Assembly (NCBI GenBank): GCA_963971305.1
Contig: OZ020309.1
Span: 16,795,001 to 16,859,000 of the forward strand
From: Arcuatula senhousia
Taxonomy: Eukaryota > Mollusca > Bivalvia > Mytilida > Mytilidae
Reading direction: 5' to 3'
Length of the DNA stretch: 64,000 nt
In this document: positions 23,186-34,543 of the stretch, piece after piece
How positions within the stretch are numbered: position 1 is the stretch's first letter
How the letters are laid out: the number at the start of each line of letters is the position of its first letter
Program-made: the position numbers and the translations under genes
The notes under the pieces: generated by a model
Database searches by the model: none
Seen by the model: only the letters and a program-made list of their open reading frames with translations
What the model was told of the DNA's origin: nothing

Positions 23186-23300
23186 CAAGAATATGACCAA
23201 AAGACATAATGCCCCATCTAGCAAAAATTGGGATACTGACCGATGGATGGACAAACTGACCTGAACACTATATGCACCCTACTTTTGTAGACTGGGCAAA
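23186..23300. mobile_element. Short form of the 'atgccccatct' element without tandem core
   Basis: The left tip ('ccaaaagacataatgccccatc') and the right tip ('gaacactatatgcaccctac') match those of the 28805-29912 element, but only about 50 bases lie between them. It shows that the tips are the mobile unit and the tandem array is cargo. Confidence 0.55.
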
Positions 23301-23419
23301 AATTGATTAGGTACAGACATGCTTAATTACTACACAGACAAACAAGCAAAAACTTGCTAGGTGAGATTCTACACTTGTACTGAAGTACCAGCATTTGCTT
23401 TGTTGAACGCCTCTTTATA

Positions 23420-23540
23420 ACATGTAGGCTGCTGGCAGTTGTCCATTGTGGTTTTTCTAAATTGCCACTTGTTATGTGAGCTGTGACACGCACTTATTCC
23501 ACACCTCATTATTTCTATTAAGAGGAAGAACAGTAATAGA
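23420..23540. repeat. Dispersed 'CACTTATTCCACATCTCATT' family, copy 1 of 6
   Basis: A 100-bp repeat with 'tttctaaattgcca', a GTG/TGTG-rich middle and 'cacttattccacacctcatt'. Related copies occur at about 28120-28240, 38440-38520, 39640-39745, 41630-41730 and 49630-49690, all in the same orientation within senataxin introns. Confidence 0.6.
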
Positions 23541-24293
23541 AGTGTTGTTATTTACTTTGTTACTACCTATTATAAAAAGATTGTCAGCGATACATCAATT
23601 AGGTCGTTTGTTTCCGTCGTTTCTATATTTACAAAAGCTCTTTGCAATGTACATACTTTCACTTTTCACTCGGTGGCTATATTCGGATTCTCAATCTTCG
23701 GATTCCCATCAAGACAATATGGCCGCGACCAGTAGATTATGTGTTCCGCTTCGGATTATATTTTAGTCAGTGTAGCATATCTTGCGTAACTTTAGCGTAT
23801 TAATGGATATTTGATTTTGGATTGCGAAAATTTACTTAATTGAATAAAGTTTTAAAGGACAAAAATACTAATCGGACACCCAAAATAAGTTAATCATGCA
23901 AAAAAGTTGTACACAGCATCTTCGTATTTCATGCTTTTATTTGGCGGTGTCTTAAAGCAACAATGCGATTCAACTAGATCATGTAGCGTACTTTATCAGG
24001 TTGTGCACATGTTTAAGCGTACTTTCTTTATAAATTTTTGACTGCAAAATGTTAATTCATTGCAGATAGTTTATTATCACCACGTGATTATCACAGACAG
24101 AAATATAGGTCAATCAGACACACACAATTCAAGCATTTTATTGATTTTTAGAAAATGACAAAATAGCCACATTGGGTCATTCGTCTGTCTTGATCTAGGT
24201 CATTTTAATAAGGATGAATAATTTTATGTATTTCTCACATAGCTATTGCGGGATCCGGAAAAATAAACTTATTTGTATGGCAAGCCGTTTTTA

Positions 24294-25545
24294 CATTTAT
24301 TCCTCTTTATAGATATCTCATAAACTTTATAAGATATCTCATATACTTTATAAGATATCTCATAAAGTTTATAAGATATCTTATAAACTTTATAAGATAT
24401 CTTATAAACTTTATGAGATATCTTATAAAAAATAATTTATAAGATATCTCATATACTTTATAAGATATCTTATAAACTTTATGAGATATCTTATAAATTT
24501 TATAAGATATCTTATAAACTATATAAGATATCTTTAAAAGAAAATGAGATATCTACTAAACACAATGTTTATAAGATATCTGATAAAGTTTATAAGATAT
24601 CTCATAATGTTTATAGGATATCTTATAAAGTATATGAGATATCTTATAAATTATTTTGTTATAAGATATCTTATAAAGTTTATAAGATATCTTATAAAGT
24701 TTATCAGATATCTTATAAACTTTATGAGATATCTTATAAAGTATATGAGATATCTTATAAATTTTATGAGATATCTTTAAAGAGGCCTTATAAAAATATA
24801 AGATATCTTATAAAGTTTATAAGATATCTCATATACTTTATAAGATATCTTATTAAATATATAAGATATCTCATATAAATGGGAGTTTATAAGATATCTT
24901 ATAAAACATATGAGATATCTTATAAAACATATAAGATATCTCATAAAACATATAAGATATCTTATAAAACATATAAGATATCTCATAAAGTTTATAAGAT
25001 ATCTTATAAAACATATAAGATATCTCATAAAGTTTATAAGATATCTTATAAAGATTATGAGATATCTTATATAAAATAATTTATAAGATATCTAATAAAA
25101 GTTATAAGATATCTTATAAAGTTTATAAGATATCTCATAAACTTTATGAGATATCTTATAAAAAATAACTTATAAGATATCTCATAAAATATATAAGATA
25201 TCTTATAAACTTTATGAGATATCTTATAAACTTTATAAGATATCTTATTAGTTTTATAAGATATCTTATAAGTTTTATAAGATATCTTATAACTTATTTT
25301 ATATGAGATATCTAATAATCTTTATAAGATATCTTATAAACTTTATGAGATATCTTATAAACTTTATGAGATATCTTATATGTTTTATAAGATATCTTAT
25401 ATGTTTTATAAGATATCTCATATGTTTTATAAGATATCTTATAAACTACCATTTATATGAGATATCTTATATATTTAATAAGATATCTTATAAAGTATAC
25501 GAGATATCTTATAAATTTTATGAGATATCTTTAAAGAGGAATAAA
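24294..25545. repeat. GATATC palindromic satellite with inverted ends
   Basis: About fifty 22-25 bp units, each with a central AGATATCT or close variant (GAGATATCT, AAGATATCTT) and AT-rich spacers such as 'tataaactttat'. The outer ends are inverted: TTATTCCTCTTTATAGATAT at the left against the complement of ATCTTTAAAGAGGAATAA at the right. A second 'aaagagg' tip lies at about 24779. All strands read as repetitive MRYLI/KISY frames, which are artefacts of the repeat. It lies between senataxin exons 11 and 12. Transcribed, it could fold into very long hairpins. Confidence 0.9.
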
Positions 25546-27182
25546 TATAAATATGGCGTGCCATATATTTGTCACAAGTTATTGGTTGTTCGAAAATGTT
25601 ATCATTGCTTGACAATTTTGTCGATTCACCACACAGAGACCAAAGTCGCCACACTTGTCTTACAAACATGTCAGAAAATAATTTTAACTGTGCGGAACCA
25701 CAGGGGCTTGGATTATAGAGTAGGGGGTCGATTTTTTTTAAAGTCAATATAAATGACGAGAATCCAACCCCCTGTGTGCGGAACATGGATTGCAACGTTC
25801 CTGTATAAGTTTGCTTTAGTCTCTATCATAAAGGAGGGACAATCTTTGAATAGGTGACAATCAAAAATATTTGAGCAGTTGAGGATGCGGGGGGGAGGGG
25901 TTCTGAGGTTGGAATTTTCCTCCTTTCCGCAAAAAATTTCGCAAGTAACGTGCAGGTATTCTGCAAAATTTGTCTGGAACCACCCCCTTTTCGTCATTCG
26001 TCCACAGCGGACTTTCTGTGGACCAACCCCTTTCAAAAAATTCTGGATCTGGCCCTGTTTGAGTTATAATATAATTTATTGCTATTAAACCTTAAAAAAT
26101 CTAAAGGCATACATGTACATTGCAAATTTTCATAAAGAGATCTACATTGGGTTTAAACTTATTTCATATAATATTATATACTTCAAAATCATAGGCTGAT
26201 CTGACAAATGATAACCATTAAAGTAGACGATAAATAGATGTGGAATAATTGTACGTGACACAACCAACATAAAAAAACGGGAATTTAAAAAATCACAATG
26301 GAAAACAGCCAGCAGTCTGCAGCATGATCATAAGTCGCTGCTCGCCGTCTTGCATTGGCCCAAGACTAAAAATACAAAAAAAAGGATGAGTCCAGTTTGC
26401 CTTTTGGTCACACTTAAAAAAAAGTCAAAATAACAATGTACGATTTTTTTTTACATCTTCGCATGCTTGGAATGCAACTAAATGTTGAAAATAGTAATAT
26501 TATAAAACGAAAATTGTAAAAATTTCTAGGCAAATAAAAAATAAATGTTTGATTTTCGTCTTCGGTATTCCCAGAATCCCGTTGGTAGCTTTTGTTCTCA
26601 GAATAATTTGAAGATTGAAACTTTTTTAAACTTAAACATTAAGCTGATTTATAAGTATATATCAAGACCTATAAACAACAGACTGTGACATCTATGATCC
26701 AATGTAGACTTCTGTAGAGCTCGATGAGCTGAAGGTTTAAGCAAGCAACAGCTTTTCTCTATCTGCAATAGTTTCCTATTTCATTCACTAACATAACCAA
26801 ACTTTGATGCAGTTATTTTAAACTAAATAGGAGATAATAAACCTACATGTACAATGTACTTGATCTAAAAACAAATAATGTTTAGGATAAACGCTTACAT
26901 GACTTAGATTCATCAATATGTCTATCTTAAAATGGCTTAATTTTAGATTGATTTTATAGTATGTGTACAACAAAGGCTACTTATAGAATTCAACAATAAA
27001 CCTTAGCAGGACCTAGAAATAATAAAGTCTTTTTTTATGTTACTAAAGCAGACCTTTGCTTTTTGTGTCCATAGCGGCTTGCTAGGCAATATGCATTAGA
27101 GTCCATACTTGTTTTATTTCAATATTTATAATGTGATTTTGTTTCATGCATAAAATATTCAATATCACTTCTATTCTATGTG
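25546..27182. other. Intron stretch, mostly plain sequence with one repeat fragment
   Basis: 26690-26780 matches one unit of the 158-bp tandem family of the 7819-9333 element ('agagctcgatgagctgaa', 'ttctctatctgcaatagttt'). Nothing else supported; open frames at 25713-26088 are low-complexity. Confidence 0.5.
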
Positions 27183-27415
27183 CTTGTGAGTGTGTTAAGA
27201 GTTTAATGCTTTTTTCGACATACCTGGGCCATATAGGGCAGTCAATTAAAATGGTGGTTGAAACCAGAGTAACCAAAGGAAACCATGACCTTGGACAGGC
27301 AACTCACAAACCTACCTTTGTAATTACATACAGGTTGAAAAGTCCCATTTTTGTAAATTACAAGCGAGACTCATACACCACCTGAGAGCTGATTGGCAAG
27401 TTATCAATAGCGTAG
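27183..27415 (+). repeat. SINE-like dispersed repeat, copy 2
   Basis: Diverged copy of the 20403-20640 repeat: GTTTAATGC..., 'cctgggccatatagggcagtca', 'ccttggacaggcaactcacaaacc'. Lies in the intron 3' of senataxin exon 11. Confidence 0.6.
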
Positions 27416-27493
27416 TATTTAAAACAGCATTTCATACCAATCAGCCATCCATTTCTATTTTAAAATTCAGGAAGATTTCAGTTTTATACCCAC

Positions 27494-27621
27494 CTCTATA
27501 GTTTGCATTTTGACAGTTTTCTCATCCAGTTGTTGTTGTAGACTAGCTATCCTGTTGGTAAGTGTATCAATCTCTTGAAACACACTAGTATTAACAGCCT
27601 CTCTTATCTTTCTCTTCAGTT
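27494..27621 (-). CDS. SETX: Senataxin coding exon 11: prong helices
   Basis: Acceptor tttttttcag, donor ATAGAG/gtgggt; 128 nt, phase 1 to 0. It encodes ELKRKIREAVNTSVFQEIDT and a coiled stretch, RIASLQQQLDEKTVKMQ. It corresponds to the helical subdomain 1C ('prong') inserted in Sen1-type helicases. Confidence 0.85.
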
Positions 27622-28362
27622 CTGAAAAAAAATTTGAAAATTTTAGTACAAATAATGAATGGAGAGGAAATATTCAACAATGAGTGACAGAACAACCTCA
27701 TAATTCATGAAAGTGACAGCTTGTGTGAATTGTAAAGGTTGTTCAGTCATGTCAGTCACAAGTTCAATATTTGGAATCTTTAATTAGTTTTACTTTTTAT
27801 CAGGTAGATAAAACAATTGTATCTTCATTAATGACTAAAATGTGAAATTTCAGTTTTACTAATTTTTATGCAGGCACAATGATTTTTGAAGTCCTTGACA
27901 ACATTACAGGTAACACTAAATAACATTAACTTAAATTATTGTGGCTTGTGTGTGCCTGTCCTGTGCAGGGTGTCCTTGTCAGGGCTTCTTTTTGTCCCTG
28001 TGCTTTTTGTGTTGATTCTTGTCAAGAAGTGGTTCTGTATAAATTTGGGGATTGGTATTGAAGCTTATGAGTTTTTTTTAATCATGAGCCAATGCAAGCA
28101 GCGACCGTTGGTCGGGTTGAAAACTTATGGCTGTCTTCCATTGTGGATTTTTATAAATTGCTGCCGTATTTATGTAGGTTGTGTTGCATACACTTATTCC
28201 ACATATCATTATCGTCTATATTCATTTAAAATGATTTTGCTATATAAGCATAAGGTCTTTTAACCAGTTGCATAAATCTTATATCTAAGTCAAGAACAAA
28301 CCAACCATTATATAATTGATGATTTAGAAAATCACAATTATAACATTTTTATGGATTAATTT

Positions 28363-28580
28363 AGTGTGTGTGTGTGTTAGGGTTTAACACCTTTTTCCAT
28401 GCACCTGGGTCATATAGAGAGGTCAATGGTGGACGAAACTGGAGTACACGAAGGAAACCAAAGACCTTGGGCAGGTAATTGACAAACTTAATCATATACA
28501 GGTGGTTAGTCTATTTTTTGTAAATTACAAAAAGGACTAGAACACCACATGATAAGTGATCGACTAGTGATAAATAGTCA
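28363..28580 (+). repeat. SINE-like dispersed repeat, copy 3
   Basis: Another copy, with (TG)n, GGGTTTAACACC and ACTGGAGTACACGAAGGAAA. Ends about 60 bases from the donor side of senataxin exon 10. Confidence 0.6.
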
Positions 28581-28643
28581 GGTTTTTTAACCAAGTCAAA
28601 TCAGACCACTGGGCCACCCAAACCCCTGGATTAAGGAACCTAC

Positions 28644-28751
28644 CCTCTTCCAAGTCGGATTTCAGCATTTCATTATAGGTGTATTTATAAACATCATTGT
28701 GCATATTCTTTGGTTTACCAATCCTAACCAATCTAAAACCCGAGTATTTCT
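28644..28751 (-). CDS. SETX: Senataxin coding exon 10
   Basis: Acceptor atttttcag, donor GAAGAGG/gtaggt; 108 nt, phase 1 to 1. It encodes FRLVRIGKPKNMHNDVYKYT, matching the 'hxLVRIG...hxxxVxxYT' block that follows motif Ia in senataxins. Confidence 0.9.
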
Positions 28752-28804
28752 CTGAAAAATATAAAAACATCAATTTGATGCATAACATCCTTAATCATAA
28801 CAAA

Positions 28805-29912
28805 TGAAACAGGAATATGTCCAAAAGACATAATGCCCCATCTCGCAACATTTATTTTTTTCCACAATCACTAAAGCATCAACATGGTTGCTATTAAAGC
28901 ACTTGTCAGTCAGAAGGAATGGACTTTAACTTAACCATTCTTCTATAAGTGGTCATTCATTCGGAAAATATAGGTCACTGCCAGCATCCAAAGCATGCAT
29001 TGTGCTATGCATCACTAGGTGCACCTACCATACCAATATAGTTGATGTGGCACATGTCAGTAAAAAAGGAATGATCTTTATCCATTCTTCTATAAGTGGT
29101 CATTCATGTGGAAAATATAGGTCACAGCCAGCACCCGAAGCATGCATTGTGCTTAGCATCACTAGGTGCACCTATCATAACAATAGAGTAGATGTGGCAG
29201 ATGTCAGTAAGTGGGAATGGACTTTAACTTAACCATTCTTCTATAAGTGGTCATTCATTCGGAAAATATATAGGTCACTGCCAGCATCCAAAGCATGCAT
29301 TGTGCTATGCATCACTAGGTGCACCTACCATACCAATATAGTTGATGTGGCACATGTCAGTAAAAAAGGAATGGACTTTAACCAGTCTTCTATAAGTGGT
29401 CATTCGTGCTGAAAATATAGGTCACATCCAGCATCGGATGCATGCATTGTGCTAAGCATCACTAGGTGCACCTACCATACCAATTTGGTTACTGTGGCAT
29501 TTGTCAGTAAGAAGGAATGGACTTGAACCATTCTTCTATAAGTGGTCATTCATGCGGAAAATGTAGGTCACTGCCAGCATCCGAAGCATGCATTGTGCTC
29601 AGCATCACTAGGTGCACATACCTATATAGATGATGTAGCACTTGTCAGTTAGAGGGAATAGACTTTAACCATTTTTCTATACATGATCATTCATGCAGAA
29701 AATATAGGTCACATCCAGCATCCGAAGCATGCAATGTTCTTATCATCACTAGATGCACCTACCATACCAAAATGATTGATGTGGCATTTGTCAGTAAGTG
29801 CAAATTTGGAAATATGGGATTTGGGACGGACATCCGAACGGACGGACGGACAAACGGAAGGACAAACAGACCAGAACACTATATGCCCCTCTACTTTCGT
29901 AGATGGGGCATA
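28805..29912. mobile_element. Non-autonomous element with about five tandem units and GACGG tail
   Basis: The tips are inverted: ATGCCCCATCT at about 28833 and AGATGGGGCAT at about 29901. About five to six units of roughly 150-180 bp carry 'aagcatgcattgtgct(a/t)agcatcactaggtgcacctac'. The right part has 'ggacggacatccgaacggac'. No conserved reading frame. An inverted relative is at 36450-36960 and a short form at 23186-23300. Confidence 0.7.
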
Positions 29913-30535
29913 AAAATCAAATCTGATGTAAATATACATGTTCTTCGACTAACATTGTTTTATTAAATATAAAGCTGAAAATAATACTAAATTTTACAAA
30001 GAAAACACTAAGCAACAAAACTTTGTTTTAATGCTATTTCAAAATAAATATAGAATGACAGTCTTCCATGGAAGATATATGTGGACTGTGATTTTAAATA
30101 TTGGGTAAACAGGAAGTAGATGAGTTACAGCCATAAAATTGCTTTACACCATAAACATGATAAAGGCTACATAACAAAATAAACAATTTTTGAATTGAAA
30201 GAAACTTTTCCACCAAAGGCATTTGCTTTCTAAACAATCAGGGGCTGCTTTATCATTAATATTAATTCTTACATACAAGTATTTTTTTCTCCTCAGCCCT
30301 TGGCACATATGTGTTTAGATTGCATTTTTTCTGCAATGTGGTGTCCTTGTTATGGCTAATACAATAAGTAAACAAAACATTATGAATATGTCACATTTTA
30401 AATCAGATAAAACACAATTGTAAACCTGAGGTGTGGCTGACACACGAATGAAAGCACAGACTAAATATATGTCACACATTTTCTGTTGACAAGTCATCAA
30501 ATATGAATTTCTTGCCATTTCCCTTAAAAACTTAC
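29913..30535. other. Intron sequence, nothing recognised
   Basis: AT-rich sequence between the tandem-repeat element and the donor of senataxin exon 9. No gene or repeat seen. Confidence 0.4.
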
Positions 30536-30641
30536 TCTCATCTTCCATCTTTCTCCTTTCTGTTATTAATTTCTTCAGTAATTCATCGACTGCAGAATTC
30601 GATGGAGCACACAAACAGATGCAACAACTTCCTTTACTCAA
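30536..30641 (-). CDS. SETX: Senataxin coding exon 9: motif Ia
   Basis: Acceptor ttattttag, donor GAGA/gtaagt; 106 nt, phase 0 to 1. It encodes CICLCAPSNSAVDELLKKLI. The CAPSNSAVDE string is the motif Ia nucleic-acid contact of Upf1/Sen1 helicases. Confidence 0.93.
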
Positions 30642-31560
30642 CTAAAATAAAAACATAATTGCAGAATGTTAATAAATGTACACACTATTAATTTATGACA
30701 TTTCATGGATGGGGTTTTCTATAAAGGAGTAGAGCCAAGAAGGCCCTAATTTGGCTCGGTATTTTCACTATTTTTTAAACTTCTATAAGTTGTCGAAAAT
30801 TTAACTAAAATATGTTAAGGTATGAACAAACTTTTCATATCTGTAAGATTTTGCAAAATATTTACACCACAGGTTTAGCTTTGAGACTTTGAACAGGCCA
30901 TAACTTGGAAATTTCCTCATTTTTTACACATTTTCACTGTTTTCTCTGCATATTTCGTCAAAATTAGTATTGGCCACATTCGTCGACCACCGTAATTTTT
31001 TGATAATTAATTTATTATATCATAATACACATTTCTATCACAAAATAATTTTGGTCGACAGGTGTGGCCCATTTCATATTTATCGATTTATACATGAAAA
31101 TCAAGGAAAACTGTCATAAATTGTTATTTTTCGCAACATAGTCTATTTTTGACCTCACTACTCTCCTTATTGATAAATAATTGAAGGAAAAAATATTGCA
31201 ATTGATGGATTCCAGGTTAAAGGTCATACTGAGGATTCTGGGAACTGGTTATAATCTCACGTGGTCCCACTTGTCATCTTGCATTGCAAGGAAATGACTA
31301 ATGAATATTAATGCAGCAACAACAAGCAGATATATCAAAGTTAAATTTTGGGCCATTTTGGGGGCTTTGTGGCTCAACTCCTTTTCAGCACTTAATTTTC
31401 TATTCTTTATTTATTGCCATTTTTCTCATTATAATTTTTATACTTTACATGCTTTAAGAGTAATTATTCTCTATTTTTCTTTTTTATAGCCATTATTCTT
31501 TGTTTTAGCCATTTTTCTCTAATCTTTAAACCCCATACATATCCTCTTTCAGTAGAGTAG

Positions 31561-32044
31561 TTAAGGTGGGACGTTACGTTAAAAACGAGGTTACCGATAA
31601 AATTTACCTGTACACTGAAAAATCCGATTGACCGTTGTGAAACGCGACATCAATTTTAGTTAGATTCTATTGCATTTTTCAAGTAAAGGCCATGTTCACG
31701 AGTCCGTACCTTAAAAACGAATTCGGTGACATATCCTTTATTTTACATCAATGGATCGCAAATTTTCCAAGGAATACTATATTAGTTTTTGGTCAAAATT
31801 TGGATATCGTAAGTCCATTTTTGTGTATAAAAAGTAAAAATAAATGGTGTTAAAACTCTTTTTTTTCTATATGTCTTTGTTAATTTCCCGCCAAAATTGC
31901 AGTTTTCAGATGCTTATATTTTGAAAACGAGGTCCGGTACCCCCATTTTCTATTTTATATATGGATGTATATCACTAAGAACTATATGTTTGCAAATTTT
32001 CATTGAAATCTGGATATATGTCATTTGGTATCATCCCACCTTTA
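31561..32044. mobile_element. Element with TTAAGGTGGGA inverted tips
   Basis: The left tip TTAAGGTGGGACGTTA matches the inverse complement of the right tip (ATCATCCCACCTTTAG) imperfectly. The interior, about 480 bp, has no reading frame. In the intron between senataxin exons 8 and 9. Confidence 0.55.
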
Positions 32045-32259
32045 GTTAATCTATGACATTTATATTTTTGTACAAATGTGCTATGAATATTTTTCCCTAT
32101 ATCATGAGTATATGAGGTTCTTCTTTTAACTGTTAGATATTTCTAATTTCCCATATAATGTTATGAGATTTCCCGTATTGATCTTTTTTTATCCCATATT
32201 GTTGCCCAGTATTGTATCCCTATTTTCCTGTTATATTATACAGTTGTTCAATACGTGTT

Positions 32260-32372
32260 CAAACTATTACCCTGAGGTGCTGGAGATGATTAAGGAACTG
32301 TTTTCTGAGGCTGCAGACTAAAGGCAACAGTTCCTTAACTATCTCCGGAGCACAGAGGGAATAAATAGTTTG
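32260..32372. mobile_element. MITE-like hairpin, about 45-bp arms
   Basis: The left arm CAAACTATTACCCTGAGGTG... and the right arm are inverse complements with few mismatches; the inner parts GGAACTGTT/AACAGTTCC are perfect. Loop about 20 bases. Confidence 0.7.
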
Positions 32373-32808
32373 ACTGCTCCATGAACAGGCATTAAAGAAC
32401 TGTTTTATTAAATTATAGACTTTACAGAGAATGATCACATTAAAGAATCTGGGTTGATTGTGGGATAAGTTAAAACTTTGAAGTTTTGGATGCCATTTAA
32501 ACTGTTCTCAATTAAAATTCAAAATTCCAATTTTTTTAGTACTTAACTCTATCAAAAAGGAAAAGGATTGGTCAAATAATGCAAAAACACATATAGAATT
32601 TAAAATTTTTATTGAGAACCCATTAATATATATGAAAGAAAAAAGAATCTTTGAAAGATAGTGGATTGTGCGCTTGACTTACTGCACATTGTTCTAGGAC
32701 ATTTAACAGTGCTCCAGAAGGTGTGAAACAACCGTTACATGATGATGTCATTGAGGACAAAAATTAATGAAACATCCAAAATCACTTCATATGAAAATAA
32801 AGAAGGAA

Positions 32809-33527
32809 TGCCCCCGCTAGACCCCAAACAGGAAGTTGATGTCTGACAGACCTGAAAGTCGCTAAGGACACACAGTTTGTGATAATGAACCATCCTACTA
32901 AGTTTCAAATCATTCTCATGTACGGTTCCTAAGAAAAGCTTGACGGAAATTTTCAAAGTCATGTTCACACATTTTCACATCAGCCTAAGTCCCAAACAGG
33001 AAGTAGATGTCCAACAGGTCTGAAAATTGCTTAGGGCGTATAGTTTGTCATACTAAATCATCCTACCAAGTTTCAAGTCATTCTCATGTACAGTTCCTGA
33101 GAAAAGCTTGACGAAAATTTTTAAGTCATGTTCACACACTTTCACATCAGCCTAAGTCCAAACAGGAAGTAGATGTCCGTCAGGTCTGAAAATCGCTTAG
33201 GACGTATAGTTTGTCATACTGAACCATCCTACTAAGTTTCAAATCATTATCATGTACAGTTCCTGAGAAAAGCTTGACGAAAATTTTCATAGTCATGGTT
33301 ACATATTTTCACATTTGTCTAAGTCCCAAACAGGAAGTAGATGTCCGACTGGTCTGCAAATTGCTTAGGACGTACAGTTTGTCCTACTTAACAATCCTAC
33401 CAAGTTTCAAATCATTCTCATTTATGGTTCCTGAGAAAAGCTTGAAGGAAATTTCGGACGGACGGACGGACGTACGTACGGACATGAGTAAAACTTAATG
33501 CCACCGGACATGTCGTCGCGGGGGCAT
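32809..33527. mobile_element. Non-autonomous element with four 167-bp tandem units and GGACGGAC tail
   Basis: Tips TGCCCCCGC and GCGGGGGCA are inverted. Four units begin near 'caaacaggaagt(a/t)gatgtc' (about 32827, 32993, 33160, 33328). The last runs into 'cggacggacggacg'. No coding sense. Confidence 0.75.
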
Positions 33528-33589
33528 AAAAATATACTATAAGTTAATAAATGTATCTTTTTAATGATCTTTGTGATAGTTTTAAATTA

Positions 33590-34155
33590 CTGTCTGTAAA
33601 GGGTAGTCTGGAGAATGGAAAAATCAAAAATATTTTTTTCTAAAATAATTTTGCTTTAATATGTTTACATAATCTTATTAGTATCAAAAAGACGTAGTAA
33701 AAAATATAACAACTTTACAGAAAGTTAAATACATTACCCAAAAATGCAGATATTTGCAAGCCTATGGGGATTTCCCATTGTAAAAAAAATGGCGGGAAAA
33801 ATTGTAAATTTTAATTGTGACGTCATATGACGTCAAAGTGCACTCCCAGATGTAAACAAAAACAAGTGGATCACAAAATATCTCTGTGATCTGAATGATT
33901 TTCTTAAATTCTAAAAAAAGTGATTATTGACAATTTGGCATCCCCAAATATGGCTGCCATTTACAATGGAAAAACTAGGTGGCAAAGTGATTTTGCTTCA
34001 TTTATCTAAGAGGTAAGCCATTTCTTTACTCTTTCATGTGAATTTAGTTACGTTTTCTTGCAAAGATAAAAATGGCAAACATTTCAAAGATTCTAGCAAC
34101 AACACGAAGAAAAAAGTTAAGAATTTCTGTTCTCCAGACTACCCTTTACAGACAG
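33590..34155. mobile_element. TA-flanked MITE carrying a doubled CRE palindrome
   Basis: A 566-bp element flanked by TA on both sides, as in Tc1/mariner-type insertions. The inverted tips begin CTGTCTGTAAAGGGTAGTCT. Internally: GGCGGGAAA (E2F-like, about 33791), the perfect palindrome TGACGTCATATGACGTCA (33818-33835; two CRE sites) and AATATGGCTGCCAT (YY1-like, about 33948). A second copy of the same family spans 43127-49388, split by a large insertion. No transposase. Confidence 0.85.
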
Positions 34156-34239
34156 TACACGTGTGGTACCTCTAATCGTTAGATCTTTTTTTAATATTCC
34201 TAAGATCATAATTAATTTCCCGTACTGTACCCCTTTTAC

Positions 34240-34392
34240 CTGGTAGATCTTTTTAATTATCCCTATAATGGTATGGGATTTCCCTGTACCAGGGGGCCCT
34301 TGAAGGATCACAATTCTATTCTGTTCAGCTGGTTCCAAAGCTATCTTTGAAGAAATGGTTATAGCTTTCTTTTGTGAATTATTGTAATTTTC
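34240..34392 (-). CDS. SETX: Senataxin coding exon 8: Q motif and Walker A (motif I)
   Basis: Acceptor tatttcag, donor TACCAG/gtaaaa; 153 nt, phase 0 to 0. It encodes YNNSQKKAI (Q motif, adenine recognition) and then RIVILQGPPGTGKSHTIIGI. GPPGTGKS is the ATP-binding P-loop of SF1 helicases with all key residues intact. A TA-flanked MITE ends only 85 bases downstream of the donor. Confidence 0.95.
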
Positions 34393-34543
34393 CTGAAATA
34401 AAAAACAAAGTTGTAAAATAAATTGTTATAATTGCACATGTATAAAAAGTTAGTCAAACACATCATATAAACAAAATTTCACTGTCAGACTGTAAATAGC
34501 TATACAATATAATTGTTTTTGATTATATTTTTCAAACGCTTAA

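Noticed and set aside
24544..25752. Open frames reading MRYLI/FIRYL and KISYKTYEI repeats on both strands
   Set aside because: They are translations of the GATATC satellite in all frames; the period and spacing vary and no frame is favoured.
27886..28263. 125-codon open frame
   Set aside because: Its second half is the dispersed CACTTATTCCACA repeat and it has no domain.
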